A DNA stretch of 64,000 bases, taken from assembly GCF_002775205.1 (NCBI RefSeq), contig NC_036460.1, positions 3,850,056 to 3,914,055 of the forward strand, in the 5' to 3' direction. The notes below the pieces were generated by a model. It did no database searches. It saw only the letters and a program-made list of their open reading frames with translations, and was not told where the DNA came from. Positions within the stretch are counted from its first letter, which is position 1, and each line of letters begins with the position of its first letter. The position numbers were made by a program, and so were the translations under genes. Source of the stretch: Xiphophorus maculatus. Taxonomy: Eukaryota; Chordata; Actinopteri; Cyprinodontiformes; Poeciliidae. Shown piece after piece: positions 51,272 through 63,105 of this stretch.

Positions 51272-51495
51272 CAGGGGTGGGCACTCCTGGTCCTCGAGGG
51301 CCGGTGTCCTGCAACTTTTAGATGTATCTCTACTTCAACACACCTGAGTCAAATAATGAGGTCGTTAACAGGACTCTGGAGAACTTGACTGCACTTAGGA
51401 GGAGATTCAGCTGTTGGATTCAGGTGTGTTGGACCAGGGAGACATCTAAGAGTTGCAGGACACCGGCCCTCGAGGACCAGGAGCGCCCACCCCTG
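51272..51495. mobile_element. hAT-type MITE, 224 bp, TSD GTCAAGAG
   Basis: Starts CAGGGGTGGGCACTCCTGG, ends with the inverted form (GAGCGCCCACCCCTG). Flanked by GTCAAGAG at 51264-51271 and 51496-51503. Unit A keeps the uninterrupted site with a single GTCAAGAG (about 23772), so the insertion is proven by an empty site. Confidence 0.95.
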
Positions 51496-52081
51496 GTCAA
51501 GAGGGTCGGCATGTTTTCTTTGTGTTGGTCTCGGAGCCATTGGTCCACTATGCATTGTGCATGCACTTCCCTACTAAGATGGCGCAGATCACATCTGGTT
51601 CAGACTTGTGGGAACTGGATGTATTGGATGGGTTATCATGGCAGTGATGACATACACCACCTACAGGCAGGACAAAGTATTACAAGCCAGAATCAACTAT
51701 ATTACATTTGTCACACAATTCAACTAAGACAAGGACACACGCTGGGTTCAGGGCCTGATGGAATTGGGTCCTGACCTTTGACCCCAAATATCCTATCATA
51801 TGCTATCCTTGCAAGGTTGATGAAGATCAGATTTTGATGAAGTGGGTTTTCTGTTATATTTTGTTTGTTGAATGTTTTGTTTTGTGTTCCCTTCTTATAT
51901 AAGTTTAACTTAAGTAGGTTTAGTCCAGATACAAATTTCTGAATGTTGAACTTCCTTCCTGCTGCAGGAGCACAGAGACATTTTATCATAGATACATAGA
52001 CGGATAGATTTCCAGGAGTCTGAAACATGTCTCTGCTCCTTCCTGCGGATGTGAAATGAAGATCATTTTCTCCTGGTTCCT

Positions 52082-55000
52082 TCAGACTGCAGTCTCCTCC
52101 TCTAAGCTGCCTTCAGCTCTGGATCCTTCATCATGATGGTTATTTTCTGGTCCAGGCTTCTGGTTTCTCCTGGCCTGGAAACAGAGGATGGTTCAGCTTC
52201 AATGCAAGAACTTTCCCAACTGAACACATCATGCATGATACATGCAGTACCTTAAAGTAGAGGACCAGGACTGATCCCAGCATACCCAGCAGGACGACAA
52301 CCAGTCTGATGATCAAAGCAGTGGGAGAGGCTGAAACTGAATGAAACAGATTCAGGATCAGCTTTCATCAGATGAGTCCAGATAGAAAATAATCATATAG
52401 ACCCTTGTTTTCATGCTGCCTGTAGATCTGATCATGAACATTAATATCATCAATCCTCCTCTCTGACCTCATGAATGAGGCAGACAGCTGCTGGTTCACC
52501 TGAAGCAGAACTTTTCCTCATGGACTCCATGAGTTTGCCTGAGACAGTGAGGTTGAGAGGCTGGCTGATAGAGGAGAAGTTATAGGAGAAAACGTAGACG
52601 TGGTAAACGCAGAGGTAGGTTCCTTGGTGGGCGTGGCCAGCAGCAGAGAACAGGAAGAGGGCGGAGTGATTAACAGCTGGCAGGGTCTGGTTCTGAGTGT
52701 AGTTAGAGGTGCTGAAGATGAGCTGGAAGGAGCCGCCTTCATACTGAGGTCTGATGGAGCACATGATGCTGAAATGTGAGCCAATGAGGAGCTCAGACCC
52801 CTGCTTTCTGCCTGTGGAGACCCCGTCAGTGGAGGAAGAGAGGAAGATGAGCGGCTCAACCAGCAGACCTGGGAACGCAGAGGAAACACAGAGACAACTG
52901 GATCTAATCTGAGGTGGAAAACAAGATGGCATGAATGAGAAAGAGACAGGAGCTCATCGCAGACTGGTTGCCATGGTTACTAGCATGTTTATACATGATT
53001 ACTAGCACCTTTATGATAGATCTATAGTCTGTCAGTAATATTTAAACCAGTTTTAGTTTCTCTCTCCTCAAGGTTTCAGGTCCTTAGTTAAAGGTGACGG
53101 TTTCTCTGCAGACATCTGGAACCTGATGGAAGAAACATTTTAAAAGATATAAATATGAGAGTTCAGAGTTACCTGAGCAGATGATCTCATAGCTCTGATC
53201 ATTGTTTTCACCATTAGGTAAACAGTTCTTTAATGCAGATCTTGACTGCAAACAGTCAGACCTGATCCACCAAACTGGTCTCTCTGAATCTTCCTCTGAC
53301 TTTCTTACTGAAACAGCAGAACCACAGTCCAGTTCAGCACAAACTGCAGCAACTGAGTTCATGTCCCAGTAACTATACCAAACATCCAATGGTCTCCACT
53401 CTTCTTGATGTAACATCTCCAGTCTCCCGGCACATCGGCTGGCCTCTCCCACCAACCTGATGTTGTCTTGATCTGAGCAGAGACAGAGAGTTCATTAATG
53501 AAGGAAGTGAAGCAGTGAACAGCAGCAGGTCTGCAGATCCTCCTCTACCTGAACAGGTGAGTCCAACAGCTTGACCAGGTGAGCAGCTGTTTCTACCTGA
53601 ACTCTTCCTGCTGCTGCAGTTCAGCAGAGCAGACTCACTGCCTTCACACAGGAACTCTCTGCTCCCCACTGGAGCCTCTGCTTCTCCATAGAGCGCCCCC
53701 TGGTGGACTGAAGGAGGCCCACAGCCAATCTCCCTGCAGACCACCTCTGCATCCTGCAGGTCAAAGTCTTTTTCACACACTGAGGACCATGACTGGTTGG
53801 TCTTCACCTCCAGTCTGCCTGAGCACCGGTTGGTCCCTTGAACCAGCCTGACTGAGTCTGTGGATGCAGAAAGAAAAAAGGTTTAAAATATTTCAGAACT
53901 TTATTTTTATAGATACACATGGAAACATCTCTGAGTTTGATAAAAATAAAGGCCAAGAAAACCAAACTAGAAAAACTCAGAGCATCAAAGGTGAAGTGAA
54001 ACCGACTGTACCTGGAATGTTATCCTTCATTTTTATTTCTTCTGAATTTACAAGATTTTTGGGACATAAACATGTTAATAAACTCACTAAATGTCCAACA
54101 AACTTTACTCTGTGAAATTGTTAATATTAAAGTGGGTTTAAAAATAAATGTGGCAAAATTACTCAACAGCGCCCCCTAGTTCATCCAGGCCAACAACCAT
54201 AACAAACAAAAGGTTTTCCTGCCATTTTCACTAAAAACAGGAAGTCCACCATTTTGGATCAAAAGTTAATTTTCTGTTAATTTTCATGTTTTGAAAATGT
54301 CTGATTTCCTTGAACTCCTCCTGGGATTTTGATGCATTGACTTCAAAGCAGCAGAGATTAAAAGTTATTAAAATTATGAGTTTTTCTTCATCTATGTGGC
54401 TAAACTGAAAACTTTATCTGGATATTTAAATTATTTTAGTTTCTCTCTCCTCAAGGTTTCAGGTTCTTAGTTAAAGGTGACGGTTTCTCTGCAGACATCT
54501 GGAACCTGATGGAAGAAACATTTTAAAAGAAATAAATATGAGAGTTCAGAGTTACCTGAGCAGATGAACTCATGGCTCTGATAACTGTTTTCATCATAAG
54601 GTAAACAGTTCTTTAATGCAGATCCTGACTGGAAACAGTCAGAATAGATCCACCAAACTGGTCTCTTTGAAGCTTCTTTTGAATTTCTTGCTGAAACAGC
54701 AGAACCACAGTCCAGTTCAGCACAAACTGCAGCAACTGAGTTCATGTCCCAGTAACGAGACCAAACAGCCACTGGTCTCCACTCTTCATGATGTAACATC
54801 TCCAGTCTCCCGGCACATCGGCTGGCCTCTCCCACCAACCTGAAGTTGTCTTGATCTGAGCAGAGACAGAGAGTTCATTAATGAAGGAAGTGAAGCAGTG
54901 AACAGCAGCAGGTCTGCAGATCCTCCTCTACCTGAACAGGTGAGTCCAACAGCTTGACCAGGTGAGCAGCTGTTTCTACCTGAACTCTTCCTGCTGCTGC

Positions 55001-58000
55001 AGTTCAGCAGAGCAGACTCACTGCCTTCACACAGGAACTCTCTGCTCCCCACTGGAGCCTCTGCTTCTCCATAGAGCGCCCCCTGGTGGACTGAAGGAAG
55101 CCCACAGCCAATCTCCCTGCAGACCACCTCTGCATCCTGCAGGTCAAAGTCTTTTTCACACACTGAGGACCACGACTGGTTGGTCTTCACCTCCAGTCTG
55201 CCTGAGCACCGGTTGGTCCCTTGAACCAGCCTGACTGAGTCTGTGGATGCAGAAAGAAAAAAGTTTCTTCAACATTTTCACTGAATTTGGTTCCAGTTTG
55301 TTCAGCAAAGCTCCAATACAGAGCAGACTCTGTGTGGAGGAACCAACCAACTAGTGGAGAACGGGTGGAGAGGGGAGCTGGGCAGAGTTTTGTTATTTTT
55401 AAATCTACGGTTTAATATTCTTTGCACTTTTAGCATCTGCTTATACTGCAGGCCGGCCCTGGAGATGGGTGGAAAAAAACTTAAGACAAACAGAGAAAAT
55501 TACACTACAACATCACAAAGAACCTATTATTAAGGAAGGATAATTTAATATTAACTTTGGACAAAACGTTTGGCTCTCTCTTCCTTAAACTCCTGGGTCC
55601 TTAGCGGGCGGCGTGCAGCACAGCAGGGAAACAACAACACTGAGCGTTGACGTCACAATATCACAGAGTTTAATCCCATACAAAGCTACAGAGAAACAGA
55701 GATATTCATTCATTACCATGAGACAGGAAAAATAGAGAAAGAAAAAACAAAGAAAAGGCAAAGACGCGTCTTTGGAGATAGCTGCTGCAAAAAAGCAAAA
55801 TAGTGGCAACTTTCTGAATTTTTAGTGCTGACACTAAATTTTATACTAAGGGGGTGTTGTTTCTGTTTAATATATGCACTCAAGGCGTTCCTCTAGTTGA
55901 CCAACTGGAAACTCCCTTAGGCACTCAGAGAAACTTAGGAACTCCCCCTAATTTACGGCAAAGATCAAAGGGCCATCTGGTCTCTGGTAAAACAAAAGGG
56001 CAAACCGCTTCGTCCTGACCCCCTGTGGTTCCACGGCCATCCCGGGCACAGAAAAAACCTGAGATAAGATTTCACAGATACCTGTGAAATCTGAAGTCTC
56101 TCTCCTTATCTCTCCTTACATAAATTCTCAGAAGAAACTTAAATTCAGTGCGGTTCAAGGAAATGTTATCTTTAGAAACCCCAGTTTTTGCTCCCTTACA
56201 GTCAGCACCTCAAAAGATTGAGTCCTGCCAAAATAACACATAAAATCAACAGAACAAAATGAGGTATAATTCCTGAGCAATTTTCTAATACTAAACAAAA
56301 CATTTTCATTCAAACAATTTCCATTTGCTTCTGATATTGTCACAGATAGTACAATTTTCAAATACATTCATCATTTAGTAGTTTTAAAATGAGATAATAC
56401 AATCTTCAGTAAAAACATGGTATTAATACTTAGAAATTAAATGTTAGCGGTTTCAATCTTCTATGTTGCATTAAATTTCACACCATCCCAGATGTTGGTT
56501 TCTTGCAGGTTTTTTAACTGCTGTGGACAGACCAGATGTCTCTCCCCCAAGCTCCAGTGCTTCTGCCCTGCAGGAAATGCTAATTTTATGGCTTCGTGTG
56601 TTCTGGCCGCACAGCGGGAGGCCCCATTGAGTGATCTGCATTTGTCCCTGGTTGTCTGAATGCTTAACACAAACCTGTTCAAAATACGAGTGTTTAATAT
56701 ACCTTTTACACATGCCGTAAGATTAACTGTATTAAACACTAAAAATAATCATTTTTCCTCAACACTATGAATTATCAAATATTAATATTTCATCCTTGTC
56801 TTGTACAAAGAAAATGTGAGAACAGATTTAATCACAGAATAATAGAAAACTATCATCTTTTTACACTTTAAACTTAATTTGTGGAGGAAGTTCAATGTTT
56901 GATCAGCTTCTTCTCAATGACATTGAGGTTTTTATAACCCAGAATCTGCTCCACTGGTTCCCCTTTAATCTAATCAAACTTCATTAAATCACTAACCTGG
57001 TAAAAACCAGCCACTCTGTAACTACACTTTGATTCATCCAGAGAGTCTGGACTGTGTTGAGCTTTTAAATTTCACCCAGTTGCTAACGTTTGTCCATGAC
57101 ATGCAATGCACCAGATCCACACTAAGAAGTTTACTGGAAGTTTCCTGGGCTGTAAACATGTAGAAAAAATCAATTACCAAGCACTGTTAGATGGAATCAC
57201 TCAATCAGGTTTACTAGCATATTGTGCACAATACAGAGAACATATAAGAGGATCAATAGTGAAACATTTCCGATTGAAAACTCTTTCAGGCAGAGACAGC
57301 AGGAGTTTTATACCAAGGCTGAGGGAGAGACGCTCTGGTTCTCATGCAGCTGCAGGAAAACATCTCCCAACCTTGTGCTTGCAACCCAAACAGCTTCATT
57401 TGGTGAGAATCACTAGCATTTAGAATGAAGACAATACAACCAGCAGATATTACCTTACAATAATTTGTCCACCACAAAACAGAGAAGAGCCGAATGAGGA
57501 GACTGATAAAGTTAATTCAATATTTGGAAGTGTGGCCACCATGGACTGAACTTCCTCCACTGCATTGCTAAAACTACAGAGACTATGTTTCTAAAATAAC
57601 AGAAAATAAATCATTGTTCAAACTTCTCCTTCTGTTCGCTGATTGGTCCGGTAGAAAATCTACCAGAGTGAATCCAGGTGAAGTGGAAGAAGCCCAGACT
57701 GAGCTGGAAGTGAGAATTTTGTTTACAGTGGAGTTGGAAGCAGAACAGGAAGGCAATGGCCAGGATATGAAATCACCTGAACAGACGATCTCTACATTGC
57801 CGTATTTATCTCTTTGTAACGACACCACAGATCCGCAGTGGAGCTGTCTGCAAGCTCCAGCTGCTGATGTAAAGTTCCAGTTCCAGTTCCAATAATTCAC
57901 TGGTTCCCAGTCTCCCCGATTCTTCTTCTCCAGTCTGCCACCACAGCGACTGCTTCCTGCTACCAGTCTGAGTTCATCAGACAGCGCTGGAAGAAACAAC

Positions 58001-59919
58001 ATTTACATGTTGGGTTACAAAAAGCAAAGACAGATTCAGGATGTGTTGACAGGATCCTGTTGATCGTGTTTATTTGCTCTTCTCTTGCTTCTTCCTCCTG
58101 TTAGAGGCAGAGCTATCATGGATGGTTCTGATCAAAGCATCTTTATGTTGGAATGGCCTAGTTAAAGCCCAGACTTTAATGTTATTTACACTCTGTAGTA
58201 AGACCTGAAATGTTTCTTATTATTCACCTTTTCTACCCATTTATATTTTATGTCTTTACTGAAACCAACCAAAGTCAAATTCATTGTTTTTGTGTAAAAA
58301 GTTGTCAAATCCAACAGATTCTGATTCTGAATGCAGAGCAATCAGAATCAGAGCAGCTCATCTAACCTTGTAGATGAGCTGGTAGATAACTTCCATCGTA
58401 AAATTTCAGAAGTCATTGATTTCTTTGCCTAAATTAAAGTGAAGGTCGTGTCTGGTAGGAACAAACCTCCATGGAAAAATGTTCAAACATTTAGATCTGC
58501 AAGACAATTTAGCCGTAGGGCCGAACGTAAATGGAGTAAAACTCAACTTTGTTTATTATGAAATCTATTAAGAAAGACTGTGAAGCTATCACTCCACACT
58601 AAAACATGCAAAGGAAACATTCTTTGCAGAAATCAGAAACAAAAACATGAACAATGATTGAGCTTTATTTGCCACAGTTGACAGGCTGACAAACCACCTG
58701 ACCTGCAATCAAACTCGGCCTGCAATGAATTTGCCAAATACGCTGCAGAGAAAATTAAAAATATTAGAGGGTCAACATTCACTGCCACACAAAATCTAAT
58801 ATGGATGCTATGCCCAAAGATAATAACACCCACAACTTTTCTTCAGAAAGTCCTGCCTGTCATTTCATCTGATCTGATTCAAATATTAAACTCTTTGCTC
58901 TCATCAGGTTTTTTCCCCCAGCAGTTTTCAAATCACTGATATAAAAAATAAAACAATCTGAACAAATCATTACTGCAGAATTACAGGCCGATCTCCAACC
59001 TTTCATCCATCAGCTAAATTATTGAAAAGCTGTTTCAACAATTAACTCTGCAAAACAACCGAAACTCTGAGTTCCTTTAAATCTGGACTAAAAACCCAGC
59101 TGGTCAGATTTGCTTTAGAAACATAATAAATGAAACACTGAACAACATTTTGATGTGTAACGACGACACTTTGACAAAATGTACTGTTTACTGGTTTACT
59201 GTGTGGTGTCTTTAGGACTTTTTGTGTTTTTATGACGTAAAGCACTTTGAACCGCCTTGGTGCTGAAATGTGCTTTACAAATAAACTGATCGATTGGTTG
59301 ATTGATTCTAATCTGCAGCAGGCGAGTTCCACATCCTGCCTGAGACACTCCCACGTCAGACGGAGCTCAAACGTTTTCACCAACACAACCAGCGGTACCA
59401 GAAGCCGGTCCAATGACCGTGGTGCTACTGGGCTCGGTTGGCCAGCAAACGGGCCTGACCAGAACCTCATAGAGAACCTGTGGAGCCAAGAGGAAGATGA
59501 GAGAATTCATGCAGAAGGAGCCATTTTATGTGGCTCCACCTGTTTACTGCGCAGATTCAGCGCTGGTGCAGAGTTTCTGCAGCTTCTCCTTATCAATCAA
59601 TCAGATTTATTTTATAGCACATTTCAGCAACAAGGCAGTTCAAAGTGCTTTACATCATAAAAACACAAAAACCAACAATTCTTGATTTTATTGGCTCCTT
59701 AGCAGCAAGTAGACAATATAAACATCACTAACTGTGTAGCAGCAGCTCTATGATCTGAGACTAGAAACAGTTTCCAGTTTTTTGTTTGTAAAATGTAACA
59801 TGTTTATCAGTCGATCATTTTTAATTTGAACTCTAGTGAATATTAGTGTTGTTGTTTGAAAGTGGAGTCCTACCTGAGCTGCAGAGACACAGAAGCAGCA
59901 TCAGAGCTGTTTGGTCCAT
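52082..59919 (-). CDS. SRCR/Ig transmembrane receptor, gene B (nine coding exons)
   Basis: Paralogue of gene A. Exons in transcript order: 59874-59919, 57777-57986, 54932-55240, 54556-54855, 53549-53857, 53173-53472, 52539-52868, 52251-52336, 52082-52174. Total 1,983 nt, 660 residues; the two extra residues are a repeated WN in the short SRCR. Domain plan, phases, signal peptide and tail match gene A. Two oddities. The donor after the Ig exon reads CAG|GCAAAC where gene A has CAG|GTAAAG, so it is a GC donor or a damaged site. The intron after the short SRCR exon carries a solo LTR (55528-56764). SRCR-b exons differ from gene A at many residues, SRCR-a at hardly any. If the GC donor fails, the frame runs on into the intron for about 29 residues and stops before the transmembrane exon. 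Confidence 0.8.
55528..56764 (-). mobile_element. Solo retroviral LTR in an intron of receptor gene B, TSD CTAT
   Basis: 1,237 bp. On the minus strand it begins TGTTGAGGAAAAATGATTAT and ends TCCTTCCTTAATA. The 4-bp duplication CTAT flanks it (55524-55527, 56765-56768). Unit A has the empty site with one CTAT at 27804-27807. It is in sense orientation relative to the receptor gene. Confidence 0.93.
58318..59307 (+). mobile_element. Decayed L2-like LINE 3' fragment (unit B)
   Basis: Duplicate of 29330-30319, inherited with the segmental duplication. Same tail and same broken frames. Confidence 0.6.
59428..59548 (+). mobile_element. Tc1/mariner-type transposase C-terminal fragment (unit B)
   Basis: Duplicate of 30440-30560 with the same WPANGPDQ motif. 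Confidence 0.55.
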
Positions 59920-60462
59920 GTTTCCTCTGGATGTGGAGTGAAGCTTCGTCTCTTGATGTGATCAGGATGTGGCTCCAAACTCTGAACACTTCCTACTTTA
60001 AGCTTTTTTATCTGCTACTTCCTGAACGTCACAGTTCAGGTCTTTGGCTGCTTTCAGAGACAACGCCTCCTTCCTAGCAGCTCATCATGAAGATGGGTTC
60101 ATACTGGGCCTACTGGGATTCAGGGGTTTCACCAGTCTCTGTTGTTCCTGTGTTTAGTTCTGTCTTTGTTCTGCATGTGGCCGGAGTGGATCCAGGTGTG
60201 TGATCCACTGAAGGGGAACCTGATGTTGTTGGCAGCAGTAGCTCAGCTTCCCTCCAGGAAGGGGTCACAGCTAAACAGAAATGAGCCCAGGTGTAGCTGC
60301 TATGAAGAGAAGAAACAGAGAGAGAACATAAACTTAATGTCAGCAAAAACTGCAGACATTCAAGGATGGAGAGCAGTAGGAGAAAGAAGCAGAGGAAGGA
60401 AAAGTTTTCAGTTTGTCCTCCAGGAGGATTGATGGAACATCTTCAGATTATAAATCTGGAAC

Positions 60463-60833
60463 ATCCATCCATCCATTTTCTGTTCACCCTTTGTCCCTAA
60501 TGGGGTTGCCGGTGCCTATCTCCAGCTACATTCCAGGCGAGAGGCGGGCGTGACCCTGGACAGGTCGCCAGTCTGTCGCAGGGCAACACAAAGACATAAA
60601 GGACAAACAACCATTCACACACACTCACACCTAGGGAGAATTTAGAGAGACCAATTAACCTGACAGTCATGTTTTTGGACTGTGGGAGGAAGCCGGAGTA
60701 CCCGGAGAGAACCCACGCATACACAGGGAGAACATGCAAACTCCATGCAGAAAAACCCCGGGCCGGGAATCGAACCCAGGACCTTCTTGCTGCAAGGCAA
60801 CAGTGCTACCCACTGTGCCACTGTGCAGCCCCA
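60463..60833 (-). mobile_element. tRNA-derived SINE (unit B)
   Basis: Counterpart of 31470-31842 with the same orientation and tail. It differs by small indels, including extra bases in the head after the B box. Confidence 0.75.
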
Positions 60834-61919
60834 TTTTGTAATTATTTCCAATTGCATGTAGTTCAGCCTCTGTGTGCTGGCGTGAGCATGCTGAGTGATG
60901 CTAATCTGGTTGAAGCTTCAGCAACATTATCAGCTTTGTTGCAACATAACCAGGTTTTTCAGGGTAAATCTAAACTTTAGATCTTCAACTGGAAAAAGTT
61001 GTTTATTTCAAAGAGCTGAAATATTTTAGGCCCTTTTAACTCAAAACATTTATTATTTAGAATATTAAACACTACCAGCCCCTTTATGTTGCTGCAGCAA
61101 CATGCATTTATATCATAAAACAATGAATGAAGAGACATGAAAATCTAAAATATTAGCTGAACCTCTGAGGTTCTGATCCAAAATCTGAGCCCGGTTGGAC
61201 CAAAGTTACCTGTTTGATAGTCGGGTCGGGTTTCTGTGGTGCATTTTTAATAAGCCAGCAGGTTTTTTGACATAGAAACCATAACTATTTGCTCCTTTGC
61301 ACTAAATTCATTTCTACCTTCACAGTTTTTCTTAACACATATTTTTTCTGCCTGATTATCATCTTGGGATAGTATCACAGTTTCCGTCTGCGTTGGCTGA
61401 CTCAATGTACTGAATGATGAAATATCCGTCACTAAGCAAAAAGTCACTGACTTCAAAATCCCCCAACAGATTAAACTAGAACTTCTGAGTTAAATTTTCA
61501 ATCTTTTCTGTCATAATTAGCAGCAAATTCCACTAATCTATTAGTTGAGCTAATTTTTAGCTTAGCACTAAAGCTAAGTTAAACACAAAAGAAAAGACAT
61601 TTTTCTCATTTTGGTGGAAGTTTTTCCAATCAGTCAACCTGGAAAACTTCATTGCAGTCAGCTGATTTGCAGCATTAGGTGGGGGAGGGGCATTGATGCT
61701 CTGCAGAAGAAAAGCAACAGCACAAAGGAAAATATTTGCTTTTGAAGCTGATTTTTAAAAATAACATCATCAGTAAACACAAAATACACCAAAAAACTTC
61801 ATGTCATGGTTTAAATTGTCTTTAATCCTATTAAACTTTGTACAAACCTGCAGATATAAAACACAAACATTCCTTTAAACCAGAGTAAACGTCTTCAGTT
61901 TTAACCCTAAATGTGTTTT

Positions 61920-63105
61920 ATTTTTAAATACGGTTTCTATGGTAACTAACAGTATAACTTCAACTCCCCAAACAAACAGTGGTGATTTAACACAGCAAAT
62001 ATACAATCATTCATTTAAAAAGAAATCTGACAATCAGAACATGGAGTGCAGAAACTTCCATCTTTAACAAAAACATGTTTGACCTTTAAACTTTAAATAC
62101 TTCACTAAAACAGACAATAAAGCTACAATTTTATAAACTTTTTCAAACGTTCATTCCTGCTAGAAACGATTAACCAGCTGTGTCCAAACGTTTTAGTGTT
62201 TTACAAATAAAACATGCAAAATGTTAATAGAAATGCAGTAAAGTTGTTTTATTTGTGTAGAGAAAGAATCTGTAAATCACTTTTTCTATTTGGTAAAAAG
62301 GGCAGGACCAGAGTCAGGGCTCGTCAAATTTAATCTAATTTAATCTATTAAAGCATAAATTGACTCAACGAAAGAGAGAAACCATCTTAGTGTTTAACCT
62401 AATTTAAAAAAATTATCCTTTTGTTAAAAATCCTCCTAATCTGTCAGATTTCTGTTGCCAGTTGAATCTATTATGTAGTTTCAAACTAAGGTCCATTTAT
62501 GTGGCAGCATACTAAGGCTGTTGTAGACAGAAAGACAAAAAATAATTAAATTTAGACCAAAAAAATCCTGAACTTTTAAATAATCGTGGAAATTTTGGCT
62601 TCAAACTTTGAAAAATGTTTCTTTCCAAGATGTTTTCTAGAAAATTTCTGAGATTAATTTCAGTTTTTCCTTAGCAAATTTTTGACTTTTCAAACTCACA
62701 AATTGGATTTTTCTCCTAGAAAATGTTCAAGTTTTTGGCAGAAATTTATTTTTCTTTTTTTTAATCAACGACCAAAATACAATGACATACATTGACACCA
62801 GTCCTGTTTGGTCCACAATTAATTGAACTCTAATTTGTTTTCCAAGTAAGTGGACTACAGTGCAGGGCATTCTGGGTAAATACAAGCAAAACAAACATGC
62901 CAGCCTAGCGCTACCAGGAGAAACGGCTCATGGTCTTTAGCCAAAAACAAGAAAAATCCTCCAACCTCTAAAATCTGACACATTTAAATAGATTTTTTTT
63001 TTCATGAGACATTTTTCTGTCATTTCATTTCAGTTTTAGTCTTTGACCATCAGAGCAGAAAGGCTTCATAGAGGCAGAGAGAGAAATCTAAACATTAATC
63101 TGGAT
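61920..63105. other. Single-copy spacer with MITE-like words
   Basis: No gene. Around 62590-62765 the words AGAAAATTTCTGAGATTAAT and GTTTTTGGCAGAAATTT resemble the fold-back repeat at 188-545. Otherwise nothing recognised. Confidence 0.35.

Larger units (their letters stand above)
50745..61919. repeat. Segmental duplication unit B
   Basis: Direct-orientation copy of 23252-32925. It is longer mainly because of the hAT MITE at 51272-51495 and the solo LTR at 55528-56764. The lower boundary abuts the end of the hAT-type repeat at 48937-50744. Confidence 0.93.
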
